From the NCBI GenBank assembly GCA_943362175.1, contig CALRIU020000010.1, positions 123,914-187,913 on the forward strand: a stretch of DNA of 64,000 nucleotides, written 5' to 3'. A program made the translations under genes and the position numbers. Position 1 is the stretch's first letter. Each line of letters opens with the position of its first letter. Source of the DNA: UBA4416 sp943362175. GTDB taxonomy: Bacteria; Bacteroidota; Bacteroidia; B-17B0; Aurantibacillaceae. Below the pieces are notes generated by a model. That model was not told the origin of the DNA. It ran no database searches and was given only the letters and a program-made list of their open reading frames with translations. Below, in pieces: positions 33,643 through 41,985 of the stretch.

Positions 33643-34593
33643 ATGTCAACATCCACTCAACATATTACATGCCTCATCATTGGTTCAGGCCCTGCAGGGT
33701 ATACCGCCGCTATTTACGCGGCACGTGCCGACCTGAAACCTGTTCTGTACACCGGGCTGACGCCGGGCGGGCAGCTTACGGAAACGACCGAGGTAGATAA
33801 TTTCCCGGGCTATCCCAAAGGCGTGACCGGCCCTGAGCTGATGGAGGATCTGAAAGCACAGGCTGAGCGCTTCGGTACCGAAGTGAGGTTCGGTCTGGCC
33901 ACCAAAGCCGATCTGACGGCGACGCCTAAAAAAATCTGGATCGACGAAACGACGGAGATCACAGCAGATACGGTCATTATTTCTACCGGAGCTTCTGCCA
34001 AATGGCTGGGCCTGCCTAACGAAACGCGCCTGCGGATGAATGCCGGCGGTGTATCTGCCTGCGCGGTATGCGACGGCTTTTTCTTTAAGGGGCAGGAAGT
34101 GGCTATTGTTGGTGCCGGCGATACGGCGGCCGAAGAGGCGACTTACCTTGCCAAGCTTTGCAAAAAGGTATACATGATCGTGCGTAAGGACGAAATGCGC
34201 GCCAGCAAAGCCATGCAGCACCGCGTGAAAAACACGCCGAACATTGAGATCCTGTGGAATACGGTTACTGAAGATATTCTGGGCGCTGAGCTGGTTGAGG
34301 GCGTTGTTGTGAAAAACACTATCAGCAACGAATTGCGCACCCTGAAGGTGACAGGTTTCTTTGTGGCCATCGGTCATAAGCCTAACACGGATATTTTCAA
34401 AGGGCAGCTTAACATGGATGAGCTTGGTTATATCGACGTGGTTGGCGGAAGCAGCAAAACCAATCTTCCGGGCGTATTTGCGGTAGGCGATTGTGCCGAT
34501 AAAACCTACAGGCAGGCTGTTACAGCAGCAGGAAGCGGCTGCATGGGAGCCCTGGATGCCGAGCGTTACCTGGCAGCAGAAGGAATACATTAA
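33643..34593 (+). CDS. trxB: Thioredoxin reductase
   Basis: FAD/NADPH enzyme that keeps thioredoxin reduced. FAD site IIGSGPAGYTAAIYAARAD, redox-active CAVC (Cys140, Cys143), NADPH site IVGAGDTAAEEA, and the second FAD motif GVFAVGDCADKTYRQAVTAAGSGCMGALDAERYL are all present in 316 residues. It stands alone; a TACTTTCG box at 33601-33608, one base off the -7 consensus, is a promoter candidate. Confidence 0.97.
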   Translation: MSTSTQHITCLIIGSGPAGYTAAIYAARADLKPVLYTGLTPGGQLTETTEVDNFPGYPKGVTGPELMEDLKAQAERFGTEVRFGLATKADLTATPKKIWIDETTEITADTVIISTGASAKWLGLPNETRLRMNAGGVSACAVCDGFFFKGQEVAIVGAGDTAAEEATYLAKLCKKVYMIVRKDEMRASKAMQHRVKNTPNIEILWNTVTEDILGAELVEGVVVKNTISNELRTLKVTGFFVAIGHKPNTDIFKGQLNMDELGYIDVVGGSSKTNLPGVFAVGDCADKTYRQAVTAAGSGCMGALDAERYLAAEGIH

Positions 34594-34631
34594 TATTGTA
34601 GAAATTCATGTATTTTATAATTTATTTTAGC

Positions 34632-34639
34632 TAGTTTTG
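34632..34639 (+). promoter_or_regulatory. -7 box TAGTTTTG of the MORN-repeat gene
   Basis: Perfect TAnnTTTG, 13 bases before the ATG; no clear -33 box. Confidence 0.4.
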
Positions 34640-34652
34640 TTTTAGATAAACC

Positions 34653-35387
34653 ATGAATTTTAAAAGACCAGTATATTTGTTTTTACTGTTGAGTGTTTGT
34701 TTCAACGGGTTTTCCCAGAAGTTTTCCGATCAGGTTCCCCAGCTGAAACGTTATACGGTAGCGCAGGTCACCGATCCCGATTACGGGATCACTATTTTCA
34801 ATAAAATGGTTCCTGCCATCGGTGGCGACTCGATCCGTTATACCAAAGACGGGTACAATGCCCAGGGTTGGCAGGAAGATTATTATGTAAGCGGTAAGCT
34901 GCTCCATAAGGGGTTTTACCAGGATGGCTATATCAAGATCTTCAAAAATTTTTACGAGAACGGGCAGGTGGAGAGAACGCTGTCTGTGGTTGATGCCAAG
35001 CGAGTGAAGATGGAGATCTATTATGAAGATGGCAAAGTGCGCTCCACGATCAATTTTTATGACGGTAATACACAGAACCAATATGATTTCTTCAGAAACG
35101 GTACTCCCGAATACGTAGAGGAAAATGACAAGGACATTGAGTTCCTGTACAAGCGTTATTCCTATTTCGAAAATGGCTTACCGGCTTCCATGTTCGACCT
35201 GGTTGACAAGAAAAGCAAAAAATACAGCAAAAAGGAATTCTATGAAAACGGCCGTGTGAAAGAAGAAGGTACGATGTACTTCCGGAAAGACCTTGGCGAT
35301 TATCTGAAAGAAGGTCCCTGGACGTATTACGACGAGAAAGGCGCTACCACCAAGACCGAAAAATACCATAACGGGCAGTTGGAGTAA
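34653..35387 (+). CDS. Secreted MORN-repeat (YwqK-like) protein
   Basis: 244 residues with signal peptide MNFKRPVYLFLLLSVCFNGFSQ. Repeats of the form Y-E-N-G-x-V-x-x (NFYENGQVERTLS, YYEDGKVRSTINFYDG, EFYENGRVKEEGTMYF, TEKYHNGQLE) are MORN_2 motifs as in the YwqK group, sometimes labelled antitoxins without evidence. Such proteins are numerous in Bacteroidota envelopes. Followed directly by a strong terminator. Confidence 0.85.
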   Translation: MNFKRPVYLFLLLSVCFNGFSQKFSDQVPQLKRYTVAQVTDPDYGITIFNKMVPAIGGDSIRYTKDGYNAQGWQEDYYVSGKLLHKGFYQDGYIKIFKNFYENGQVERTLSVVDAKRVKMEIYYEDGKVRSTINFYDGNTQNQYDFFRNGTPEYVEENDKDIEFLYKRYSYFENGLPASMFDLVDKKSKKYSKKEFYENGRVKEEGTMYFRKDLGDYLKEGPWTYYDEKGATTKTEKYHNGQLE

Positions 35388-35404
35388 AATTTGCAGATTG
35401 AATT

Positions 35405-35429
35405 AATCCCGCTTTCGGCGGGATTTTTT
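35405..35429 (+). terminator. Terminator after the MORN-repeat gene
   Basis: AATCCCGC / GCGGGATT stem with a short loop and a TTTTTT tail, 17 bases past the stop. Confidence 0.85.
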
Positions 35430-35505
35430 GTTACCGTTTGGCATCGGAAGTGAGCCTGTCGTTGGCGTCAAGTATGGAGTTTGATGTTGCCTCCTTAAAC
35501 TAGTT

Positions 35506-36009
35506 ATGAAAGCCTGTTTGATCCTTTTCTGTTTGCTCTCCTCCCTGGTGATGAAACCAGCCGGGAGTGATCCTTTGGCTGAACTCGAAGGCACCTGGTA
35601 TGTACACATGAGTAACTTTAAGATGTGGCTCAAGGGGAATAAACACAGTCCTGCGTTCACCTACACGCTCGCCGAAAGAAAAGGAAAAAGAGGTTTAGCC
35701 GATGTGGTGAGCTACACGAAAAAAAGTAAGGTGAAACAACTGGTTGGTTTTGACAGGCCCGAAAATGAAGAGGCTACCAGATTCACATGGCGGGGGAAAG
35801 GCCTGCTGGCCTTATTTAAAAGCAAGTGGGAAATTGTATACCGCACCAAAGACTGGACGCTGATCCATTTCGAAAAAACGCTGGCTACGGCCGAAGGCTA
35901 CGACGTCATTTCCCGCAGTAAGAGCTTGAGCCCCGAAACAATAGCAGAAATCAAAGTGAAACTCAGGGAGCTAGGTATTCCTGAATTGACGCCGATCTCG
36001 CAGCAATAG
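35506..36009 (+). CDS. Secreted lipocalin-like hypothetical protein
   Basis: 167 residues with signal peptide MKACLILFCLLSSLVMKPAGS. The body starts LAELEGTWYVHMSNFKMWLKGN, reminiscent of lipocalin-like domains (GTWY), followed by strands (FTYTLAERKGKRGLADVVSYTKK, RFTWRGKGLLALFKSKWEIVYRTKDWTLIHFEK) and a final helix (SPETIAEIKVKLRELG). No certain family. It stands between two terminators as a single gene. Confidence 0.72.
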   Translation: MKACLILFCLLSSLVMKPAGSDPLAELEGTWYVHMSNFKMWLKGNKHSPAFTYTLAERKGKRGLADVVSYTKKSKVKQLVGFDRPENEEATRFTWRGKGLLALFKSKWEIVYRTKDWTLIHFEKTLATAEGYDVISRSKSLSPETIAEIKVKLRELGIPELTPISQQ

Positions 36010-36069
36010 GAATTCTGTATCGTGTGAGTTGTTTAACCCTATAGATTATATAGAGAAAAAGCAGCTACC

Positions 36070-36100
36070 TACCGGCGACTGAGCGCAGTCGAAGGCACCA
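36070..36100. repeat. Short repeat with GACTGAGCGCAGTCGAAGG
   Basis: The motif matches, in the other orientation, that at 15484 and resembles 28117. It lies in the gap between two convergent genes. Confidence 0.45.
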
Positions 36101-36186
36101 TTTGAATTGTTCTGATCTGTCTGATCCGCGTCATCAGTGTTCCATCTGTCTAACCTGTGTATGCCAATCACATCAACGCCACCAAC

Positions 36187-36219
36187 CAAAAAAAGGACAA
36201 CCTTGCGATTGTCCTTTTC
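36187..36219 (-). terminator. cphA terminator
   Basis: AAAAGGACAA (36191-36200) / TTGTCCTTTT (36209-36218), followed on the minus strand by seven T. Confidence 0.8.
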
Positions 36220-36248
36220 TTGAAAATAAACAGAGCCAGGAATAGATC

Positions 36249-38924
36249 TTATTTATTTACAGGTATGGTTACAGGATCCGTATTCAGGTTGCCTTGTAAT
36301 GGTGTATCCGTATCGGTGATGCCTGATTTTTGTTGTGCGTTCTTAATGTATTCGATGGTTTTCATCACCTCGTCGGCCAGCACGACATTGAAAGAGCCCG
36401 GTTTCGCATTGTCGAGGGCATATTGAATGCTGTCAATTTCATTGGAAATGATCTGTACCGGCATTTTCCGTTCGGAGTAGATGCCTTCCAGCAGCAATTT
36501 GGTGATCTCGTCTTTGGTGCGGCCCCTCAGGTCTTTATCATGTTTGATAATGATCTCGTCAAAGATCTGTGCGCTTAATTTCCCGATCGTCAGGATGTCT
36601 TCATCTCTTCTGTCTCCCGTTGCGGACAGGATACCTACTTTCACGCTGGCCGGTGTCTTCTCCATGAATTTTTTCAGTTGGAGGAATCCGTCCGGGTTGT
36701 GCGCATAATCAATCATCACTTCGAAATTTTCGAACCGGAACATGTTCATGCGGCCGGGTGTTTGCTCCGCTGAAGGAATAAAAGACTTCAGCGCGGCACG
36801 GATGTCCTCCGTTTTAAAGCCCTGGATCACGGCAGCCAGTGTGGCCGGCAGGATGTTTTTGATCATGCATTCGGCCCTGCCATTAAGGCTCAACGGAATG
36901 TTGTTGATTTTTTCAATGCGTGTTTTCCATTCGCCTTTGCAGATCGTGAGGTAGCCTTTTTCAATGATGGCTGCCATGCCACCATTTTTACAGTGCTCCA
37001 GGATGCGCTCATTGTTTTCAGTAATGCTGAACAACGCGATGTTACAGCTTAAATCATGCGACATGTTGAAAACGAGGTCATCGTCGGCATTTAAGATGCT
37101 GTAGCCATGATCGAAAGTGCTGCGCGCTACGACGGCTTTTACCTTCGCGAGGTCTTTGATGCTATGAATGTCTTTCAGCCCGATATGATCTTCCGTGACA
37201 TTCGTCACGATGCTGATATCGCAGTTGTCGAAGCCTAAGCCCGAACGGAGAATGCCTCCACGCGCGCATTCCAGCACGGCAAAATCAATGGTAGGGTCGT
37301 ATAAGACGGCCTCAGCACTCACCGGGCCGGTACAGTCGCCCATGTTGATGGCTTTGCCCTGGATGTAAATGCCTTCGGTGGTGGTGTAGCCTACTTTTTT
37401 TCCGGCCTGTTGCGCAATATGGGCCATGAGCCGGGTCGTGGTGGTTTTACCATTCGTGCCGGTAACGGCAATGATGGGAATGCGCCCGTTGCTGTTTTCC
37501 GGGAATAGCATATCCACGATAGGTTCCGCTACATTGCGTGCCAGGCCTTTGGACGGACTTAAATGCATCCTCAGACCCGGACAGGCGTTTACCTCCACAA
37601 TGCCGCCTACATCTTTGGTTAATGGAATAGTGATGTCTTTCGCTACGACATCGATGCCGCAAATGTCCAGGTTTAAGAGCCTGGCCACGCGCTCAGCCAT
37701 AAATGCATTTTCGGGATGTACCAGGTCGGTCACATCGGTTGCGGTGCCGCCGGTGCTCAGGTTCGCGGTATCTTTCAGGAACAGGATCTCACCCAAAGGA
37801 AGCACATGCGACAGTGTGATGTTCTTTTTTTCTAAAATATGTTCGGTAACCTCATCCACGACAATCTGTGTCATCACCTTTTCGTGGCCGTTTCCGCGCT
37901 TCGGATCTTTATTGGTCTGCTCGATCAGTGCGGCAATGCTTGATTTGCCATCACCCATCACCATGGCCGGTGTACGCTTGGCAACAGCCACCAGCTTGTA
38001 ATTCACTACCAGGAACCTGTAATCGAAGCCCTGGATAAATTCCTCTACGATCACGTCGCGTGAAATGCTTTTTGCCACATGGAATGCCGCTAAGGCATCT
38101 TCCACGGTCGTGATGTTGGTGGTGATGCCGCGGCCATGATTGCCGTCTACCGGTTTTAGCACCACGGGGAAGTGGATGCTGTGCAATGCTGTGCGCAGCT
38201 CCTCTTCGTCAGCTACCAAAATGCCTTTCGGGACGGAGATGTAGGCATTTTGCAGCATCCGTTTGGTTTCATCCTTATCACCTGCCATGTCGATGCCGAT
38301 ACCGCTGGTATTGCCGGTAATGGCAGCACGGATGCGTTGTTGTTTATGGCCATAGCCAAAGGTCACCAGCGATCCTTCGCTCAGGCGCTTAAAGGGAATG
38401 TTTCTTTTTTTAGCTTCCTTTACGATCGAATGGGTGCTTGGCCCGAAGCTTAATCTCCGGTTCATGTAGCTCAGCTGCTCAATGTCTTTTTGCAGATCGT
38501 AAGGTTCCCCTTTGATGAGCGCCTCCGCAATAGCCACCGCTGCTTTGGCAGCATACAAGCCGGCCTTTTCATGCTCATAGGAAAATACGACGTGGTATAC
38601 GCCGCTTACATTCGTTGAGCGGGTTCTGCCATAGCCGCATTCCATGCCGGCCAGCGATTGGATCTCCAGAGCGATGTGTTCAATCACATGCCCCATCCAG
38701 GTACCTGCTTCCACGCGGTGAAAAAATCCTCCCGGATGGCCCTCCGAGCATTCGTGATGGTACAGGGAGGGGATCAGTTTTTCGATCCGTTCTGCAAACC
38801 CCTCGATTTTGTTGGTCGGAAAGTTCTCCAGCTCCCCGATGTCCAGTTTGATAACGATTAATTTTTTTCTGTAATTTGACCAGTAGTTAGGTCCGCGCAT
38901 TACCTTGGTTTCCAGAATTTTCAT
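36249..38924 (-). CDS. cphA: Cyanophycin synthetase
   Basis: Makes the Asp-Arg storage polymer cyanophycin. 891 residues in the standard order: N-terminal domain, ATP-grasp domain (VVLKPVDGNHGRGITTNI, GGIVEVNACPGLRMHLSP) for Asp addition, and Mur-ligase-like domain with P-loop GTNGKTTTTRLMAHIAQQAG and VMIDYAHNPDGF. Slightly longer than the usual 875 through a Thr/Pro-rich C-terminal end. No cyanophycinase gene is adjacent, so degradation must be encoded elsewhere or the product may differ. A TAGCTTTG -7 box is at 38974-38967. Confidence 0.95.
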   Translation of the reverse strand: MKILETKVMRGPNYWSNYRKKLIVIKLDIGELENFPTNKIEGFAERIEKLIPSLYHHECSEGHPGGFFHRVEAGTWMGHVIEHIALEIQSLAGMECGYGRTRSTNVSGVYHVVFSYEHEKAGLYAAKAAVAIAEALIKGEPYDLQKDIEQLSYMNRRLSFGPSTHSIVKEAKKRNIPFKRLSEGSLVTFGYGHKQQRIRAAITGNTSGIGIDMAGDKDETKRMLQNAYISVPKGILVADEEELRTALHSIHFPVVLKPVDGNHGRGITTNITTVEDALAAFHVAKSISRDVIVEEFIQGFDYRFLVVNYKLVAVAKRTPAMVMGDGKSSIAALIEQTNKDPKRGNGHEKVMTQIVVDEVTEHILEKKNITLSHVLPLGEILFLKDTANLSTGGTATDVTDLVHPENAFMAERVARLLNLDICGIDVVAKDITIPLTKDVGGIVEVNACPGLRMHLSPSKGLARNVAEPIVDMLFPENSNGRIPIIAVTGTNGKTTTTRLMAHIAQQAGKKVGYTTTEGIYIQGKAINMGDCTGPVSAEAVLYDPTIDFAVLECARGGILRSGLGFDNCDISIVTNVTEDHIGLKDIHSIKDLAKVKAVVARSTFDHGYSILNADDDLVFNMSHDLSCNIALFSITENNERILEHCKNGGMAAIIEKGYLTICKGEWKTRIEKINNIPLSLNGRAECMIKNILPATLAAVIQGFKTEDIRAALKSFIPSAEQTPGRMNMFRFENFEVMIDYAHNPDGFLQLKKFMEKTPASVKVGILSATGDRRDEDILTIGKLSAQIFDEIIIKHDKDLRGRTKDEITKLLLEGIYSERKMPVQIISNEIDSIQYALDNAKPGSFNVVLADEVMKTIEYIKNAQQKSGITDTDTPLQGNLNTDPVTIPVNK

Positions 38925-38966
38925 GTAGTGGGTCTTTTATGAACTCCTGTTTTGCGATAAATATGC

Positions 38967-38974
38967 CAAAGCTA
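38967..38974 (-). promoter_or_regulatory. cphA -7 box TAGCTTTG
   Basis: Perfect TAnnTTTG on the minus strand, 42 bases before the cphA ATG; -33 box unclear. Confidence 0.45.
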
Positions 38975-39085
38975 AGCGACTGGTAGTCAGTAGGTATGCA
39001 GGCTTTTGGAAAGAGAGGGTGTGGAAAAAAATTCCCTCATTCGCCAGGCGAAAAATACAGTTGGGGATTTAGCGGGAAAACCAGG

Positions 39086-39505
39086 CTAGTGGCTCACTTT
39101 TTTACAATCGGGAAAAATGACAATGTCGCAAAGGTCGGGGAGCTTTTCCTCATGCCCATCAGGATCCACAGCGACGAGTTTCGTGAGGCAGATTTTGGTA
39201 GCGCTTGTTTTTTTCTTTGTCAAAAAGCGAATGGTTTTATCAGGGAAGGTATTACCGATCACAGGCGCTTCGTAAGCTGTTTTGCCTTCGGTATAAAAAA
39301 TGGAAAAAGACTTGATGGCCTTTTCATGCGGGTTGCCATAACGATCGAAAGCAATCACCTTATAGTCTGATTCATCGAAGGCCGCTTTGGAAAAGAGGCT
39401 GCCTTTTTTCACGGTAATGGTTTGCACGGGCTCCTGCTCCTGGCTATACAGGTGCTGCGTCAGCCAGAAACTGAGTAAAAAGAAACTAAATCGTATTTTT
39501 TTCAA
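39086..39505 (-). CDS. Secreted hypothetical protein (139 aa)
   Basis: Signal peptide MKKIRFSFFLLSFWLTQHLYSQ; the rest is beta-rich with IAFDRYGNPHEKAIKSFSIFY and DPDGHEEKLPDLCDIVIFP, faintly like the C-terminal immunoglobulin-type cap of GldM, but this is a weak resemblance. The start codon is TTG at 39505, overlapping the upstream stop (TTGA), so the two genes are coupled. Three cysteines are in the mature part. Function unknown. Confidence 0.68.
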   Translation of the reverse strand: MKKIRFSFFLLSFWLTQHLYSQEQEPVQTITVKKGSLFSKAAFDESDYKVIAFDRYGNPHEKAIKSFSIFYTEGKTAYEAPVIGNTFPDKTIRFLTKKKTSATKICLTKLVAVDPDGHEEKLPDLCDIVIFPDCKKVSH

Positions 39506-40029
39506 TCGGTGGTGTTTAATTTTTCCAGGATGTATTCTATGGCAGCGTTCACATTAGTATTCGGGGCTTTCACGGCTTTCAGAATGTCCATTGCCCGGCC
39601 AAGCGTATGTTGGTCGGTTTCCATTTCCTGTATAACGGTGAAGGCTTCAAAAGATACATAGAAATCTTCATGGCCGATGAGCTCCACAAAGAACAGGTAA
39701 TCTTTGCTGAAATCCAGTCCGGTTTCCCAGCAGGCGGCAACCAAAGGCGCTTTGAGCTCCGGGTCATCGGTCTTTTTAATGGCGCTGATCAGGAATGCCT
39801 GGGCATTATTCTCTTTCAGGTGTTTCAGAGCCTCGTCCTTTTCTTCACGCGTCGATTCCTTGTTCACAACGATCGTGGCATAATCGGCATTATGCAGGTC
39901 TTTTTTACTCGCACCCTCAGTCCCGATGATGATCGTGGAATATTCCTTCTCATCGAATAATTTCTTTGGGTCTATCTCCGGAACGAGGTCGCCTTTCAGG
40001 TCCTCCGGTATCTCTTTATCGTCAATCAT
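39502..40029 (-). CDS. Hypothetical acidic cytoplasmic protein (175 aa)
   Basis: No signal or membrane helix. The second half is helical and may form HEAT-like repeats (QAFLISAIKKTDDPELKAPLVAACWETGLDFSKD, YVSFEAFTVIQEMETD, AIEYILEKLNT). Coupled by a TTGA overlap to the secreted protein gene downstream. No family recognised. Confidence 0.7.
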   Translation of the reverse strand: MIDDKEIPEDLKGDLVPEIDPKKLFDEKEYSTIIIGTEGASKKDLHNADYATIVVNKESTREEKDEALKHLKENNAQAFLISAIKKTDDPELKAPLVAACWETGLDFSKDYLFFVELIGHEDFYVSFEAFTVIQEMETDQHTLGRAMDILKAVKAPNTNVNAAIEYILEKLNTTD

Positions 40030-40149
40030 GTTACAGTTTCAGTTTGTTGGTTTCAAGTTGCGGGTTTCGGGTTCCTGGGTTGATGTTACAGGTTTCTACT
40101 TATGCAAAGGTAATAACTTGCAACTTTAAACCTGAAACTTTTAACTATT

Positions 40150-40863
40150 TTAAAGGCTCATCATGTCTTTCAGCTTCACGGCCTGCCTCCTGGAGATCTC
40201 GATCTGCTGTCCGCCTTTCAGCTTTACCATCAGCCCGCCGTTGAACCAGGTTTCGATGCTTTCTACCCAGCTCAGGTTGATGATGTGCTTGCGGCTCGCC
40301 CTGAAAAAGGATTTCTCATTCAGGCGCTCTTCCAGGCTGTTCAGGCTTCTCAGGATCAGCGGTCTGAAATTATCAAAATACACCCGCACATAATTGCCTT
40401 CGCTTTCAAACAAGCGGATGTTGTTGAGCTGTACAAACCAGGTTTTTTCCCCGTCTTTGATAAACACACGGTCGTTTTCGGTAAGCGGTGTTGTATTCTC
40501 TTTTCGCTCCGATGATTCTTTCAGCGTGAGTTTTTTGATGGTTTCCGCGAGTCGCTCCGGGGATACGGGTTTCAGCAGATAATCATAGGCATTTACCTCA
40601 AAGGCTTTGATGGCGTATTCATCATAAGCCGTCACAAATACCACATCGGGTAGGGCAGACACCTCTTCGATCAGCTCCAGCCCTGTTTTTCCGGGCATCT
40701 GGATATCGAGGAAGATGACATCCGGGTTGAGCTCGGCGATTTTTTCTTTGGCAGATTCCGCATTGTTGCATTCTGCGATCACCTCAATTTCCTTATGTAC
40801 GGCAAGCAGGTTTTTGAGCTCTTGCCGGGCAAGGCGTTCGTCGTCGATGATAATGGCTTTCAT
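40150..40863 (-). CDS. LytTR-type response regulator
   Basis: 237 residues: receiver domain (acidic pocket IIDDERLAR, phospho-acceptor Asp53 in VIFLDIQMPG, Lys in YLLKPVSPERL) and a LytTR DNA-binding domain (DRVFIKDGEKTWFVQLNNIRLFESEGNYVRVYF, SFFRASRKHIINLSWVESIETW). Paired with the LytS-like kinase gene 26 bases upstream. Regulated genes unknown; LytTR regulators act on direct-repeat sites near promoters. Confidence 0.95.
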   Translation of the reverse strand: MKAIIIDDERLARQELKNLLAVHKEIEVIAECNNAESAKEKIAELNPDVIFLDIQMPGKTGLELIEEVSALPDVVFVTAYDEYAIKAFEVNAYDYLLKPVSPERLAETIKKLTLKESSERKENTTPLTENDRVFIKDGEKTWFVQLNNIRLFESEGNYVRVYFDNFRPLILRSLNSLEERLNEKSFFRASRKHIINLSWVESIETWFNGGLMVKLKGGQQIEISRRQAVKLKDMMSL

Positions 40864-40889
40864 GATGGTATGGTTAAATGTTTAACAAC

Positions 40890-41918
40890 TTAGTTTTTAA
40901 TAATGATTTCGCTGATGACCTGTTTATCGTTCAGGTTTTTCAGGTAGAAACTGGCATGCTTCCCGAACAGGAGCTCGAGACGGTTGGTGGTATTGGCTAC
41001 ACCGAAGCCATTCTCACTCCCTTCCTGTACAAGCAGCTGCCCGGTATTCACAATATGGATCGTTACCTGCTGTTCGTTTTTTTTCGTGCTGATGTTGATG
41101 GAGCCTCCCTCCGGGTATTTGCTGATGCCGTGTTTGATCCCGTTCTCCACCAGTGTCTGAATCATCATGGGGGGGATCTGCAGGTAGAGCGTTGACGGGT
41201 CGATGTCAAAGGAAAAAGAGAGGCGCTCCTCATAGCGGATGTGCTCGAGCTCCAGGTAATCTTTCACCAATCCCAGCTCTTCCTCCAGGGTAATGAAACG
41301 GTTCTTGTGCATCATGAGCGTGCTGCGCAGGATATTGGAAAGCTGTGTAATGGCAATCTTGGCGCGGCGTGGGTCTTCGTCTACCAGGGCCCGGATGCTG
41401 TTCATGCTGTTGAACATAAAATGCGGGTTGAGCTGTGATTTCAGCTGGTTCAGCTCAATCTCCTTCGTATTTGCTTCCAGCTTGAGGCTCTGGATCTCCG
41501 TACGCTTATAATTGTCGAAAAAGTGGAAGCCGAAATAAATCACAGACCACAAGGTGAAGATTCCCGTTAAGCTTACAATGGTGGACACAGCGGCGAACAG
41601 CTCGACCTTATAGGTAATAAAACCAAACAGCTTGGCAAGCCCAACCGTCAGGGTAAAGAACAGGACGGAGTTCACGATGCTGAACATAATCACAATAGGA
41701 ATCTGCCAAAAAATGCGCAGGCGAAGCACATTGAGTTTAAGCAGCAGGAAGCGGTAAACGTGCGTTATTGTTATCCCAACCGGCAGCCAAACCATGTAGT
41801 TTAAAATATCCCTGATGTTGGTGTCGTAAGTGAGCTTGAAGAAAATCAGGTTCATGACCGTGTAAAACGTCCAGCCGCTGACCTGGCATGCCCAGTATAT
41901 TTTTTGTTTCCTGCTCAT
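40890..41918 (-). CDS. LytS/YehU-like sensor histidine kinase
   Basis: 342 residues: four membrane helices in the first 130 residues, a short coiled coil (SLKLEANTKEIELNQLKSQL), the His_kinase box LNPHFMFNSMNSIRALVDEDP with the phospho-His, and a HATPase domain (MMIQTLVENGIKHGISKYPEGG, GFGVANTTNRLELLFG). Partner of the LytTR regulator gene. The signal sensed is unknown and no periplasmic domain is present. Confidence 0.94.
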   Translation of the reverse strand: MSRKQKIYWACQVSGWTFYTVMNLIFFKLTYDTNIRDILNYMVWLPVGITITHVYRFLLLKLNVLRLRIFWQIPIVIMFSIVNSVLFFTLTVGLAKLFGFITYKVELFAAVSTIVSLTGIFTLWSVIYFGFHFFDNYKRTEIQSLKLEANTKEIELNQLKSQLNPHFMFNSMNSIRALVDEDPRRAKIAITQLSNILRSTLMMHKNRFITLEEELGLVKDYLELEHIRYEERLSFSFDIDPSTLYLQIPPMMIQTLVENGIKHGISKYPEGGSINISTKKNEQQVTIHIVNTGQLLVQEGSENGFGVANTTNRLELLFGKHASFYLKNLNDKQVISEIIIKN

Positions 41919-41985
41919 TGTTCATGATGTAAGACCAAAGATGAAAGGCCGTATCCTTTATCTTTTTGTCTTTAATCGTTCGTCC

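Noticed and set aside
34653..35387. Toxin-antitoxin pair suggested by the YwqK-type label
   Set aside because: The protein is secreted, there is no partner toxin gene, and the MORN repeats are generic.
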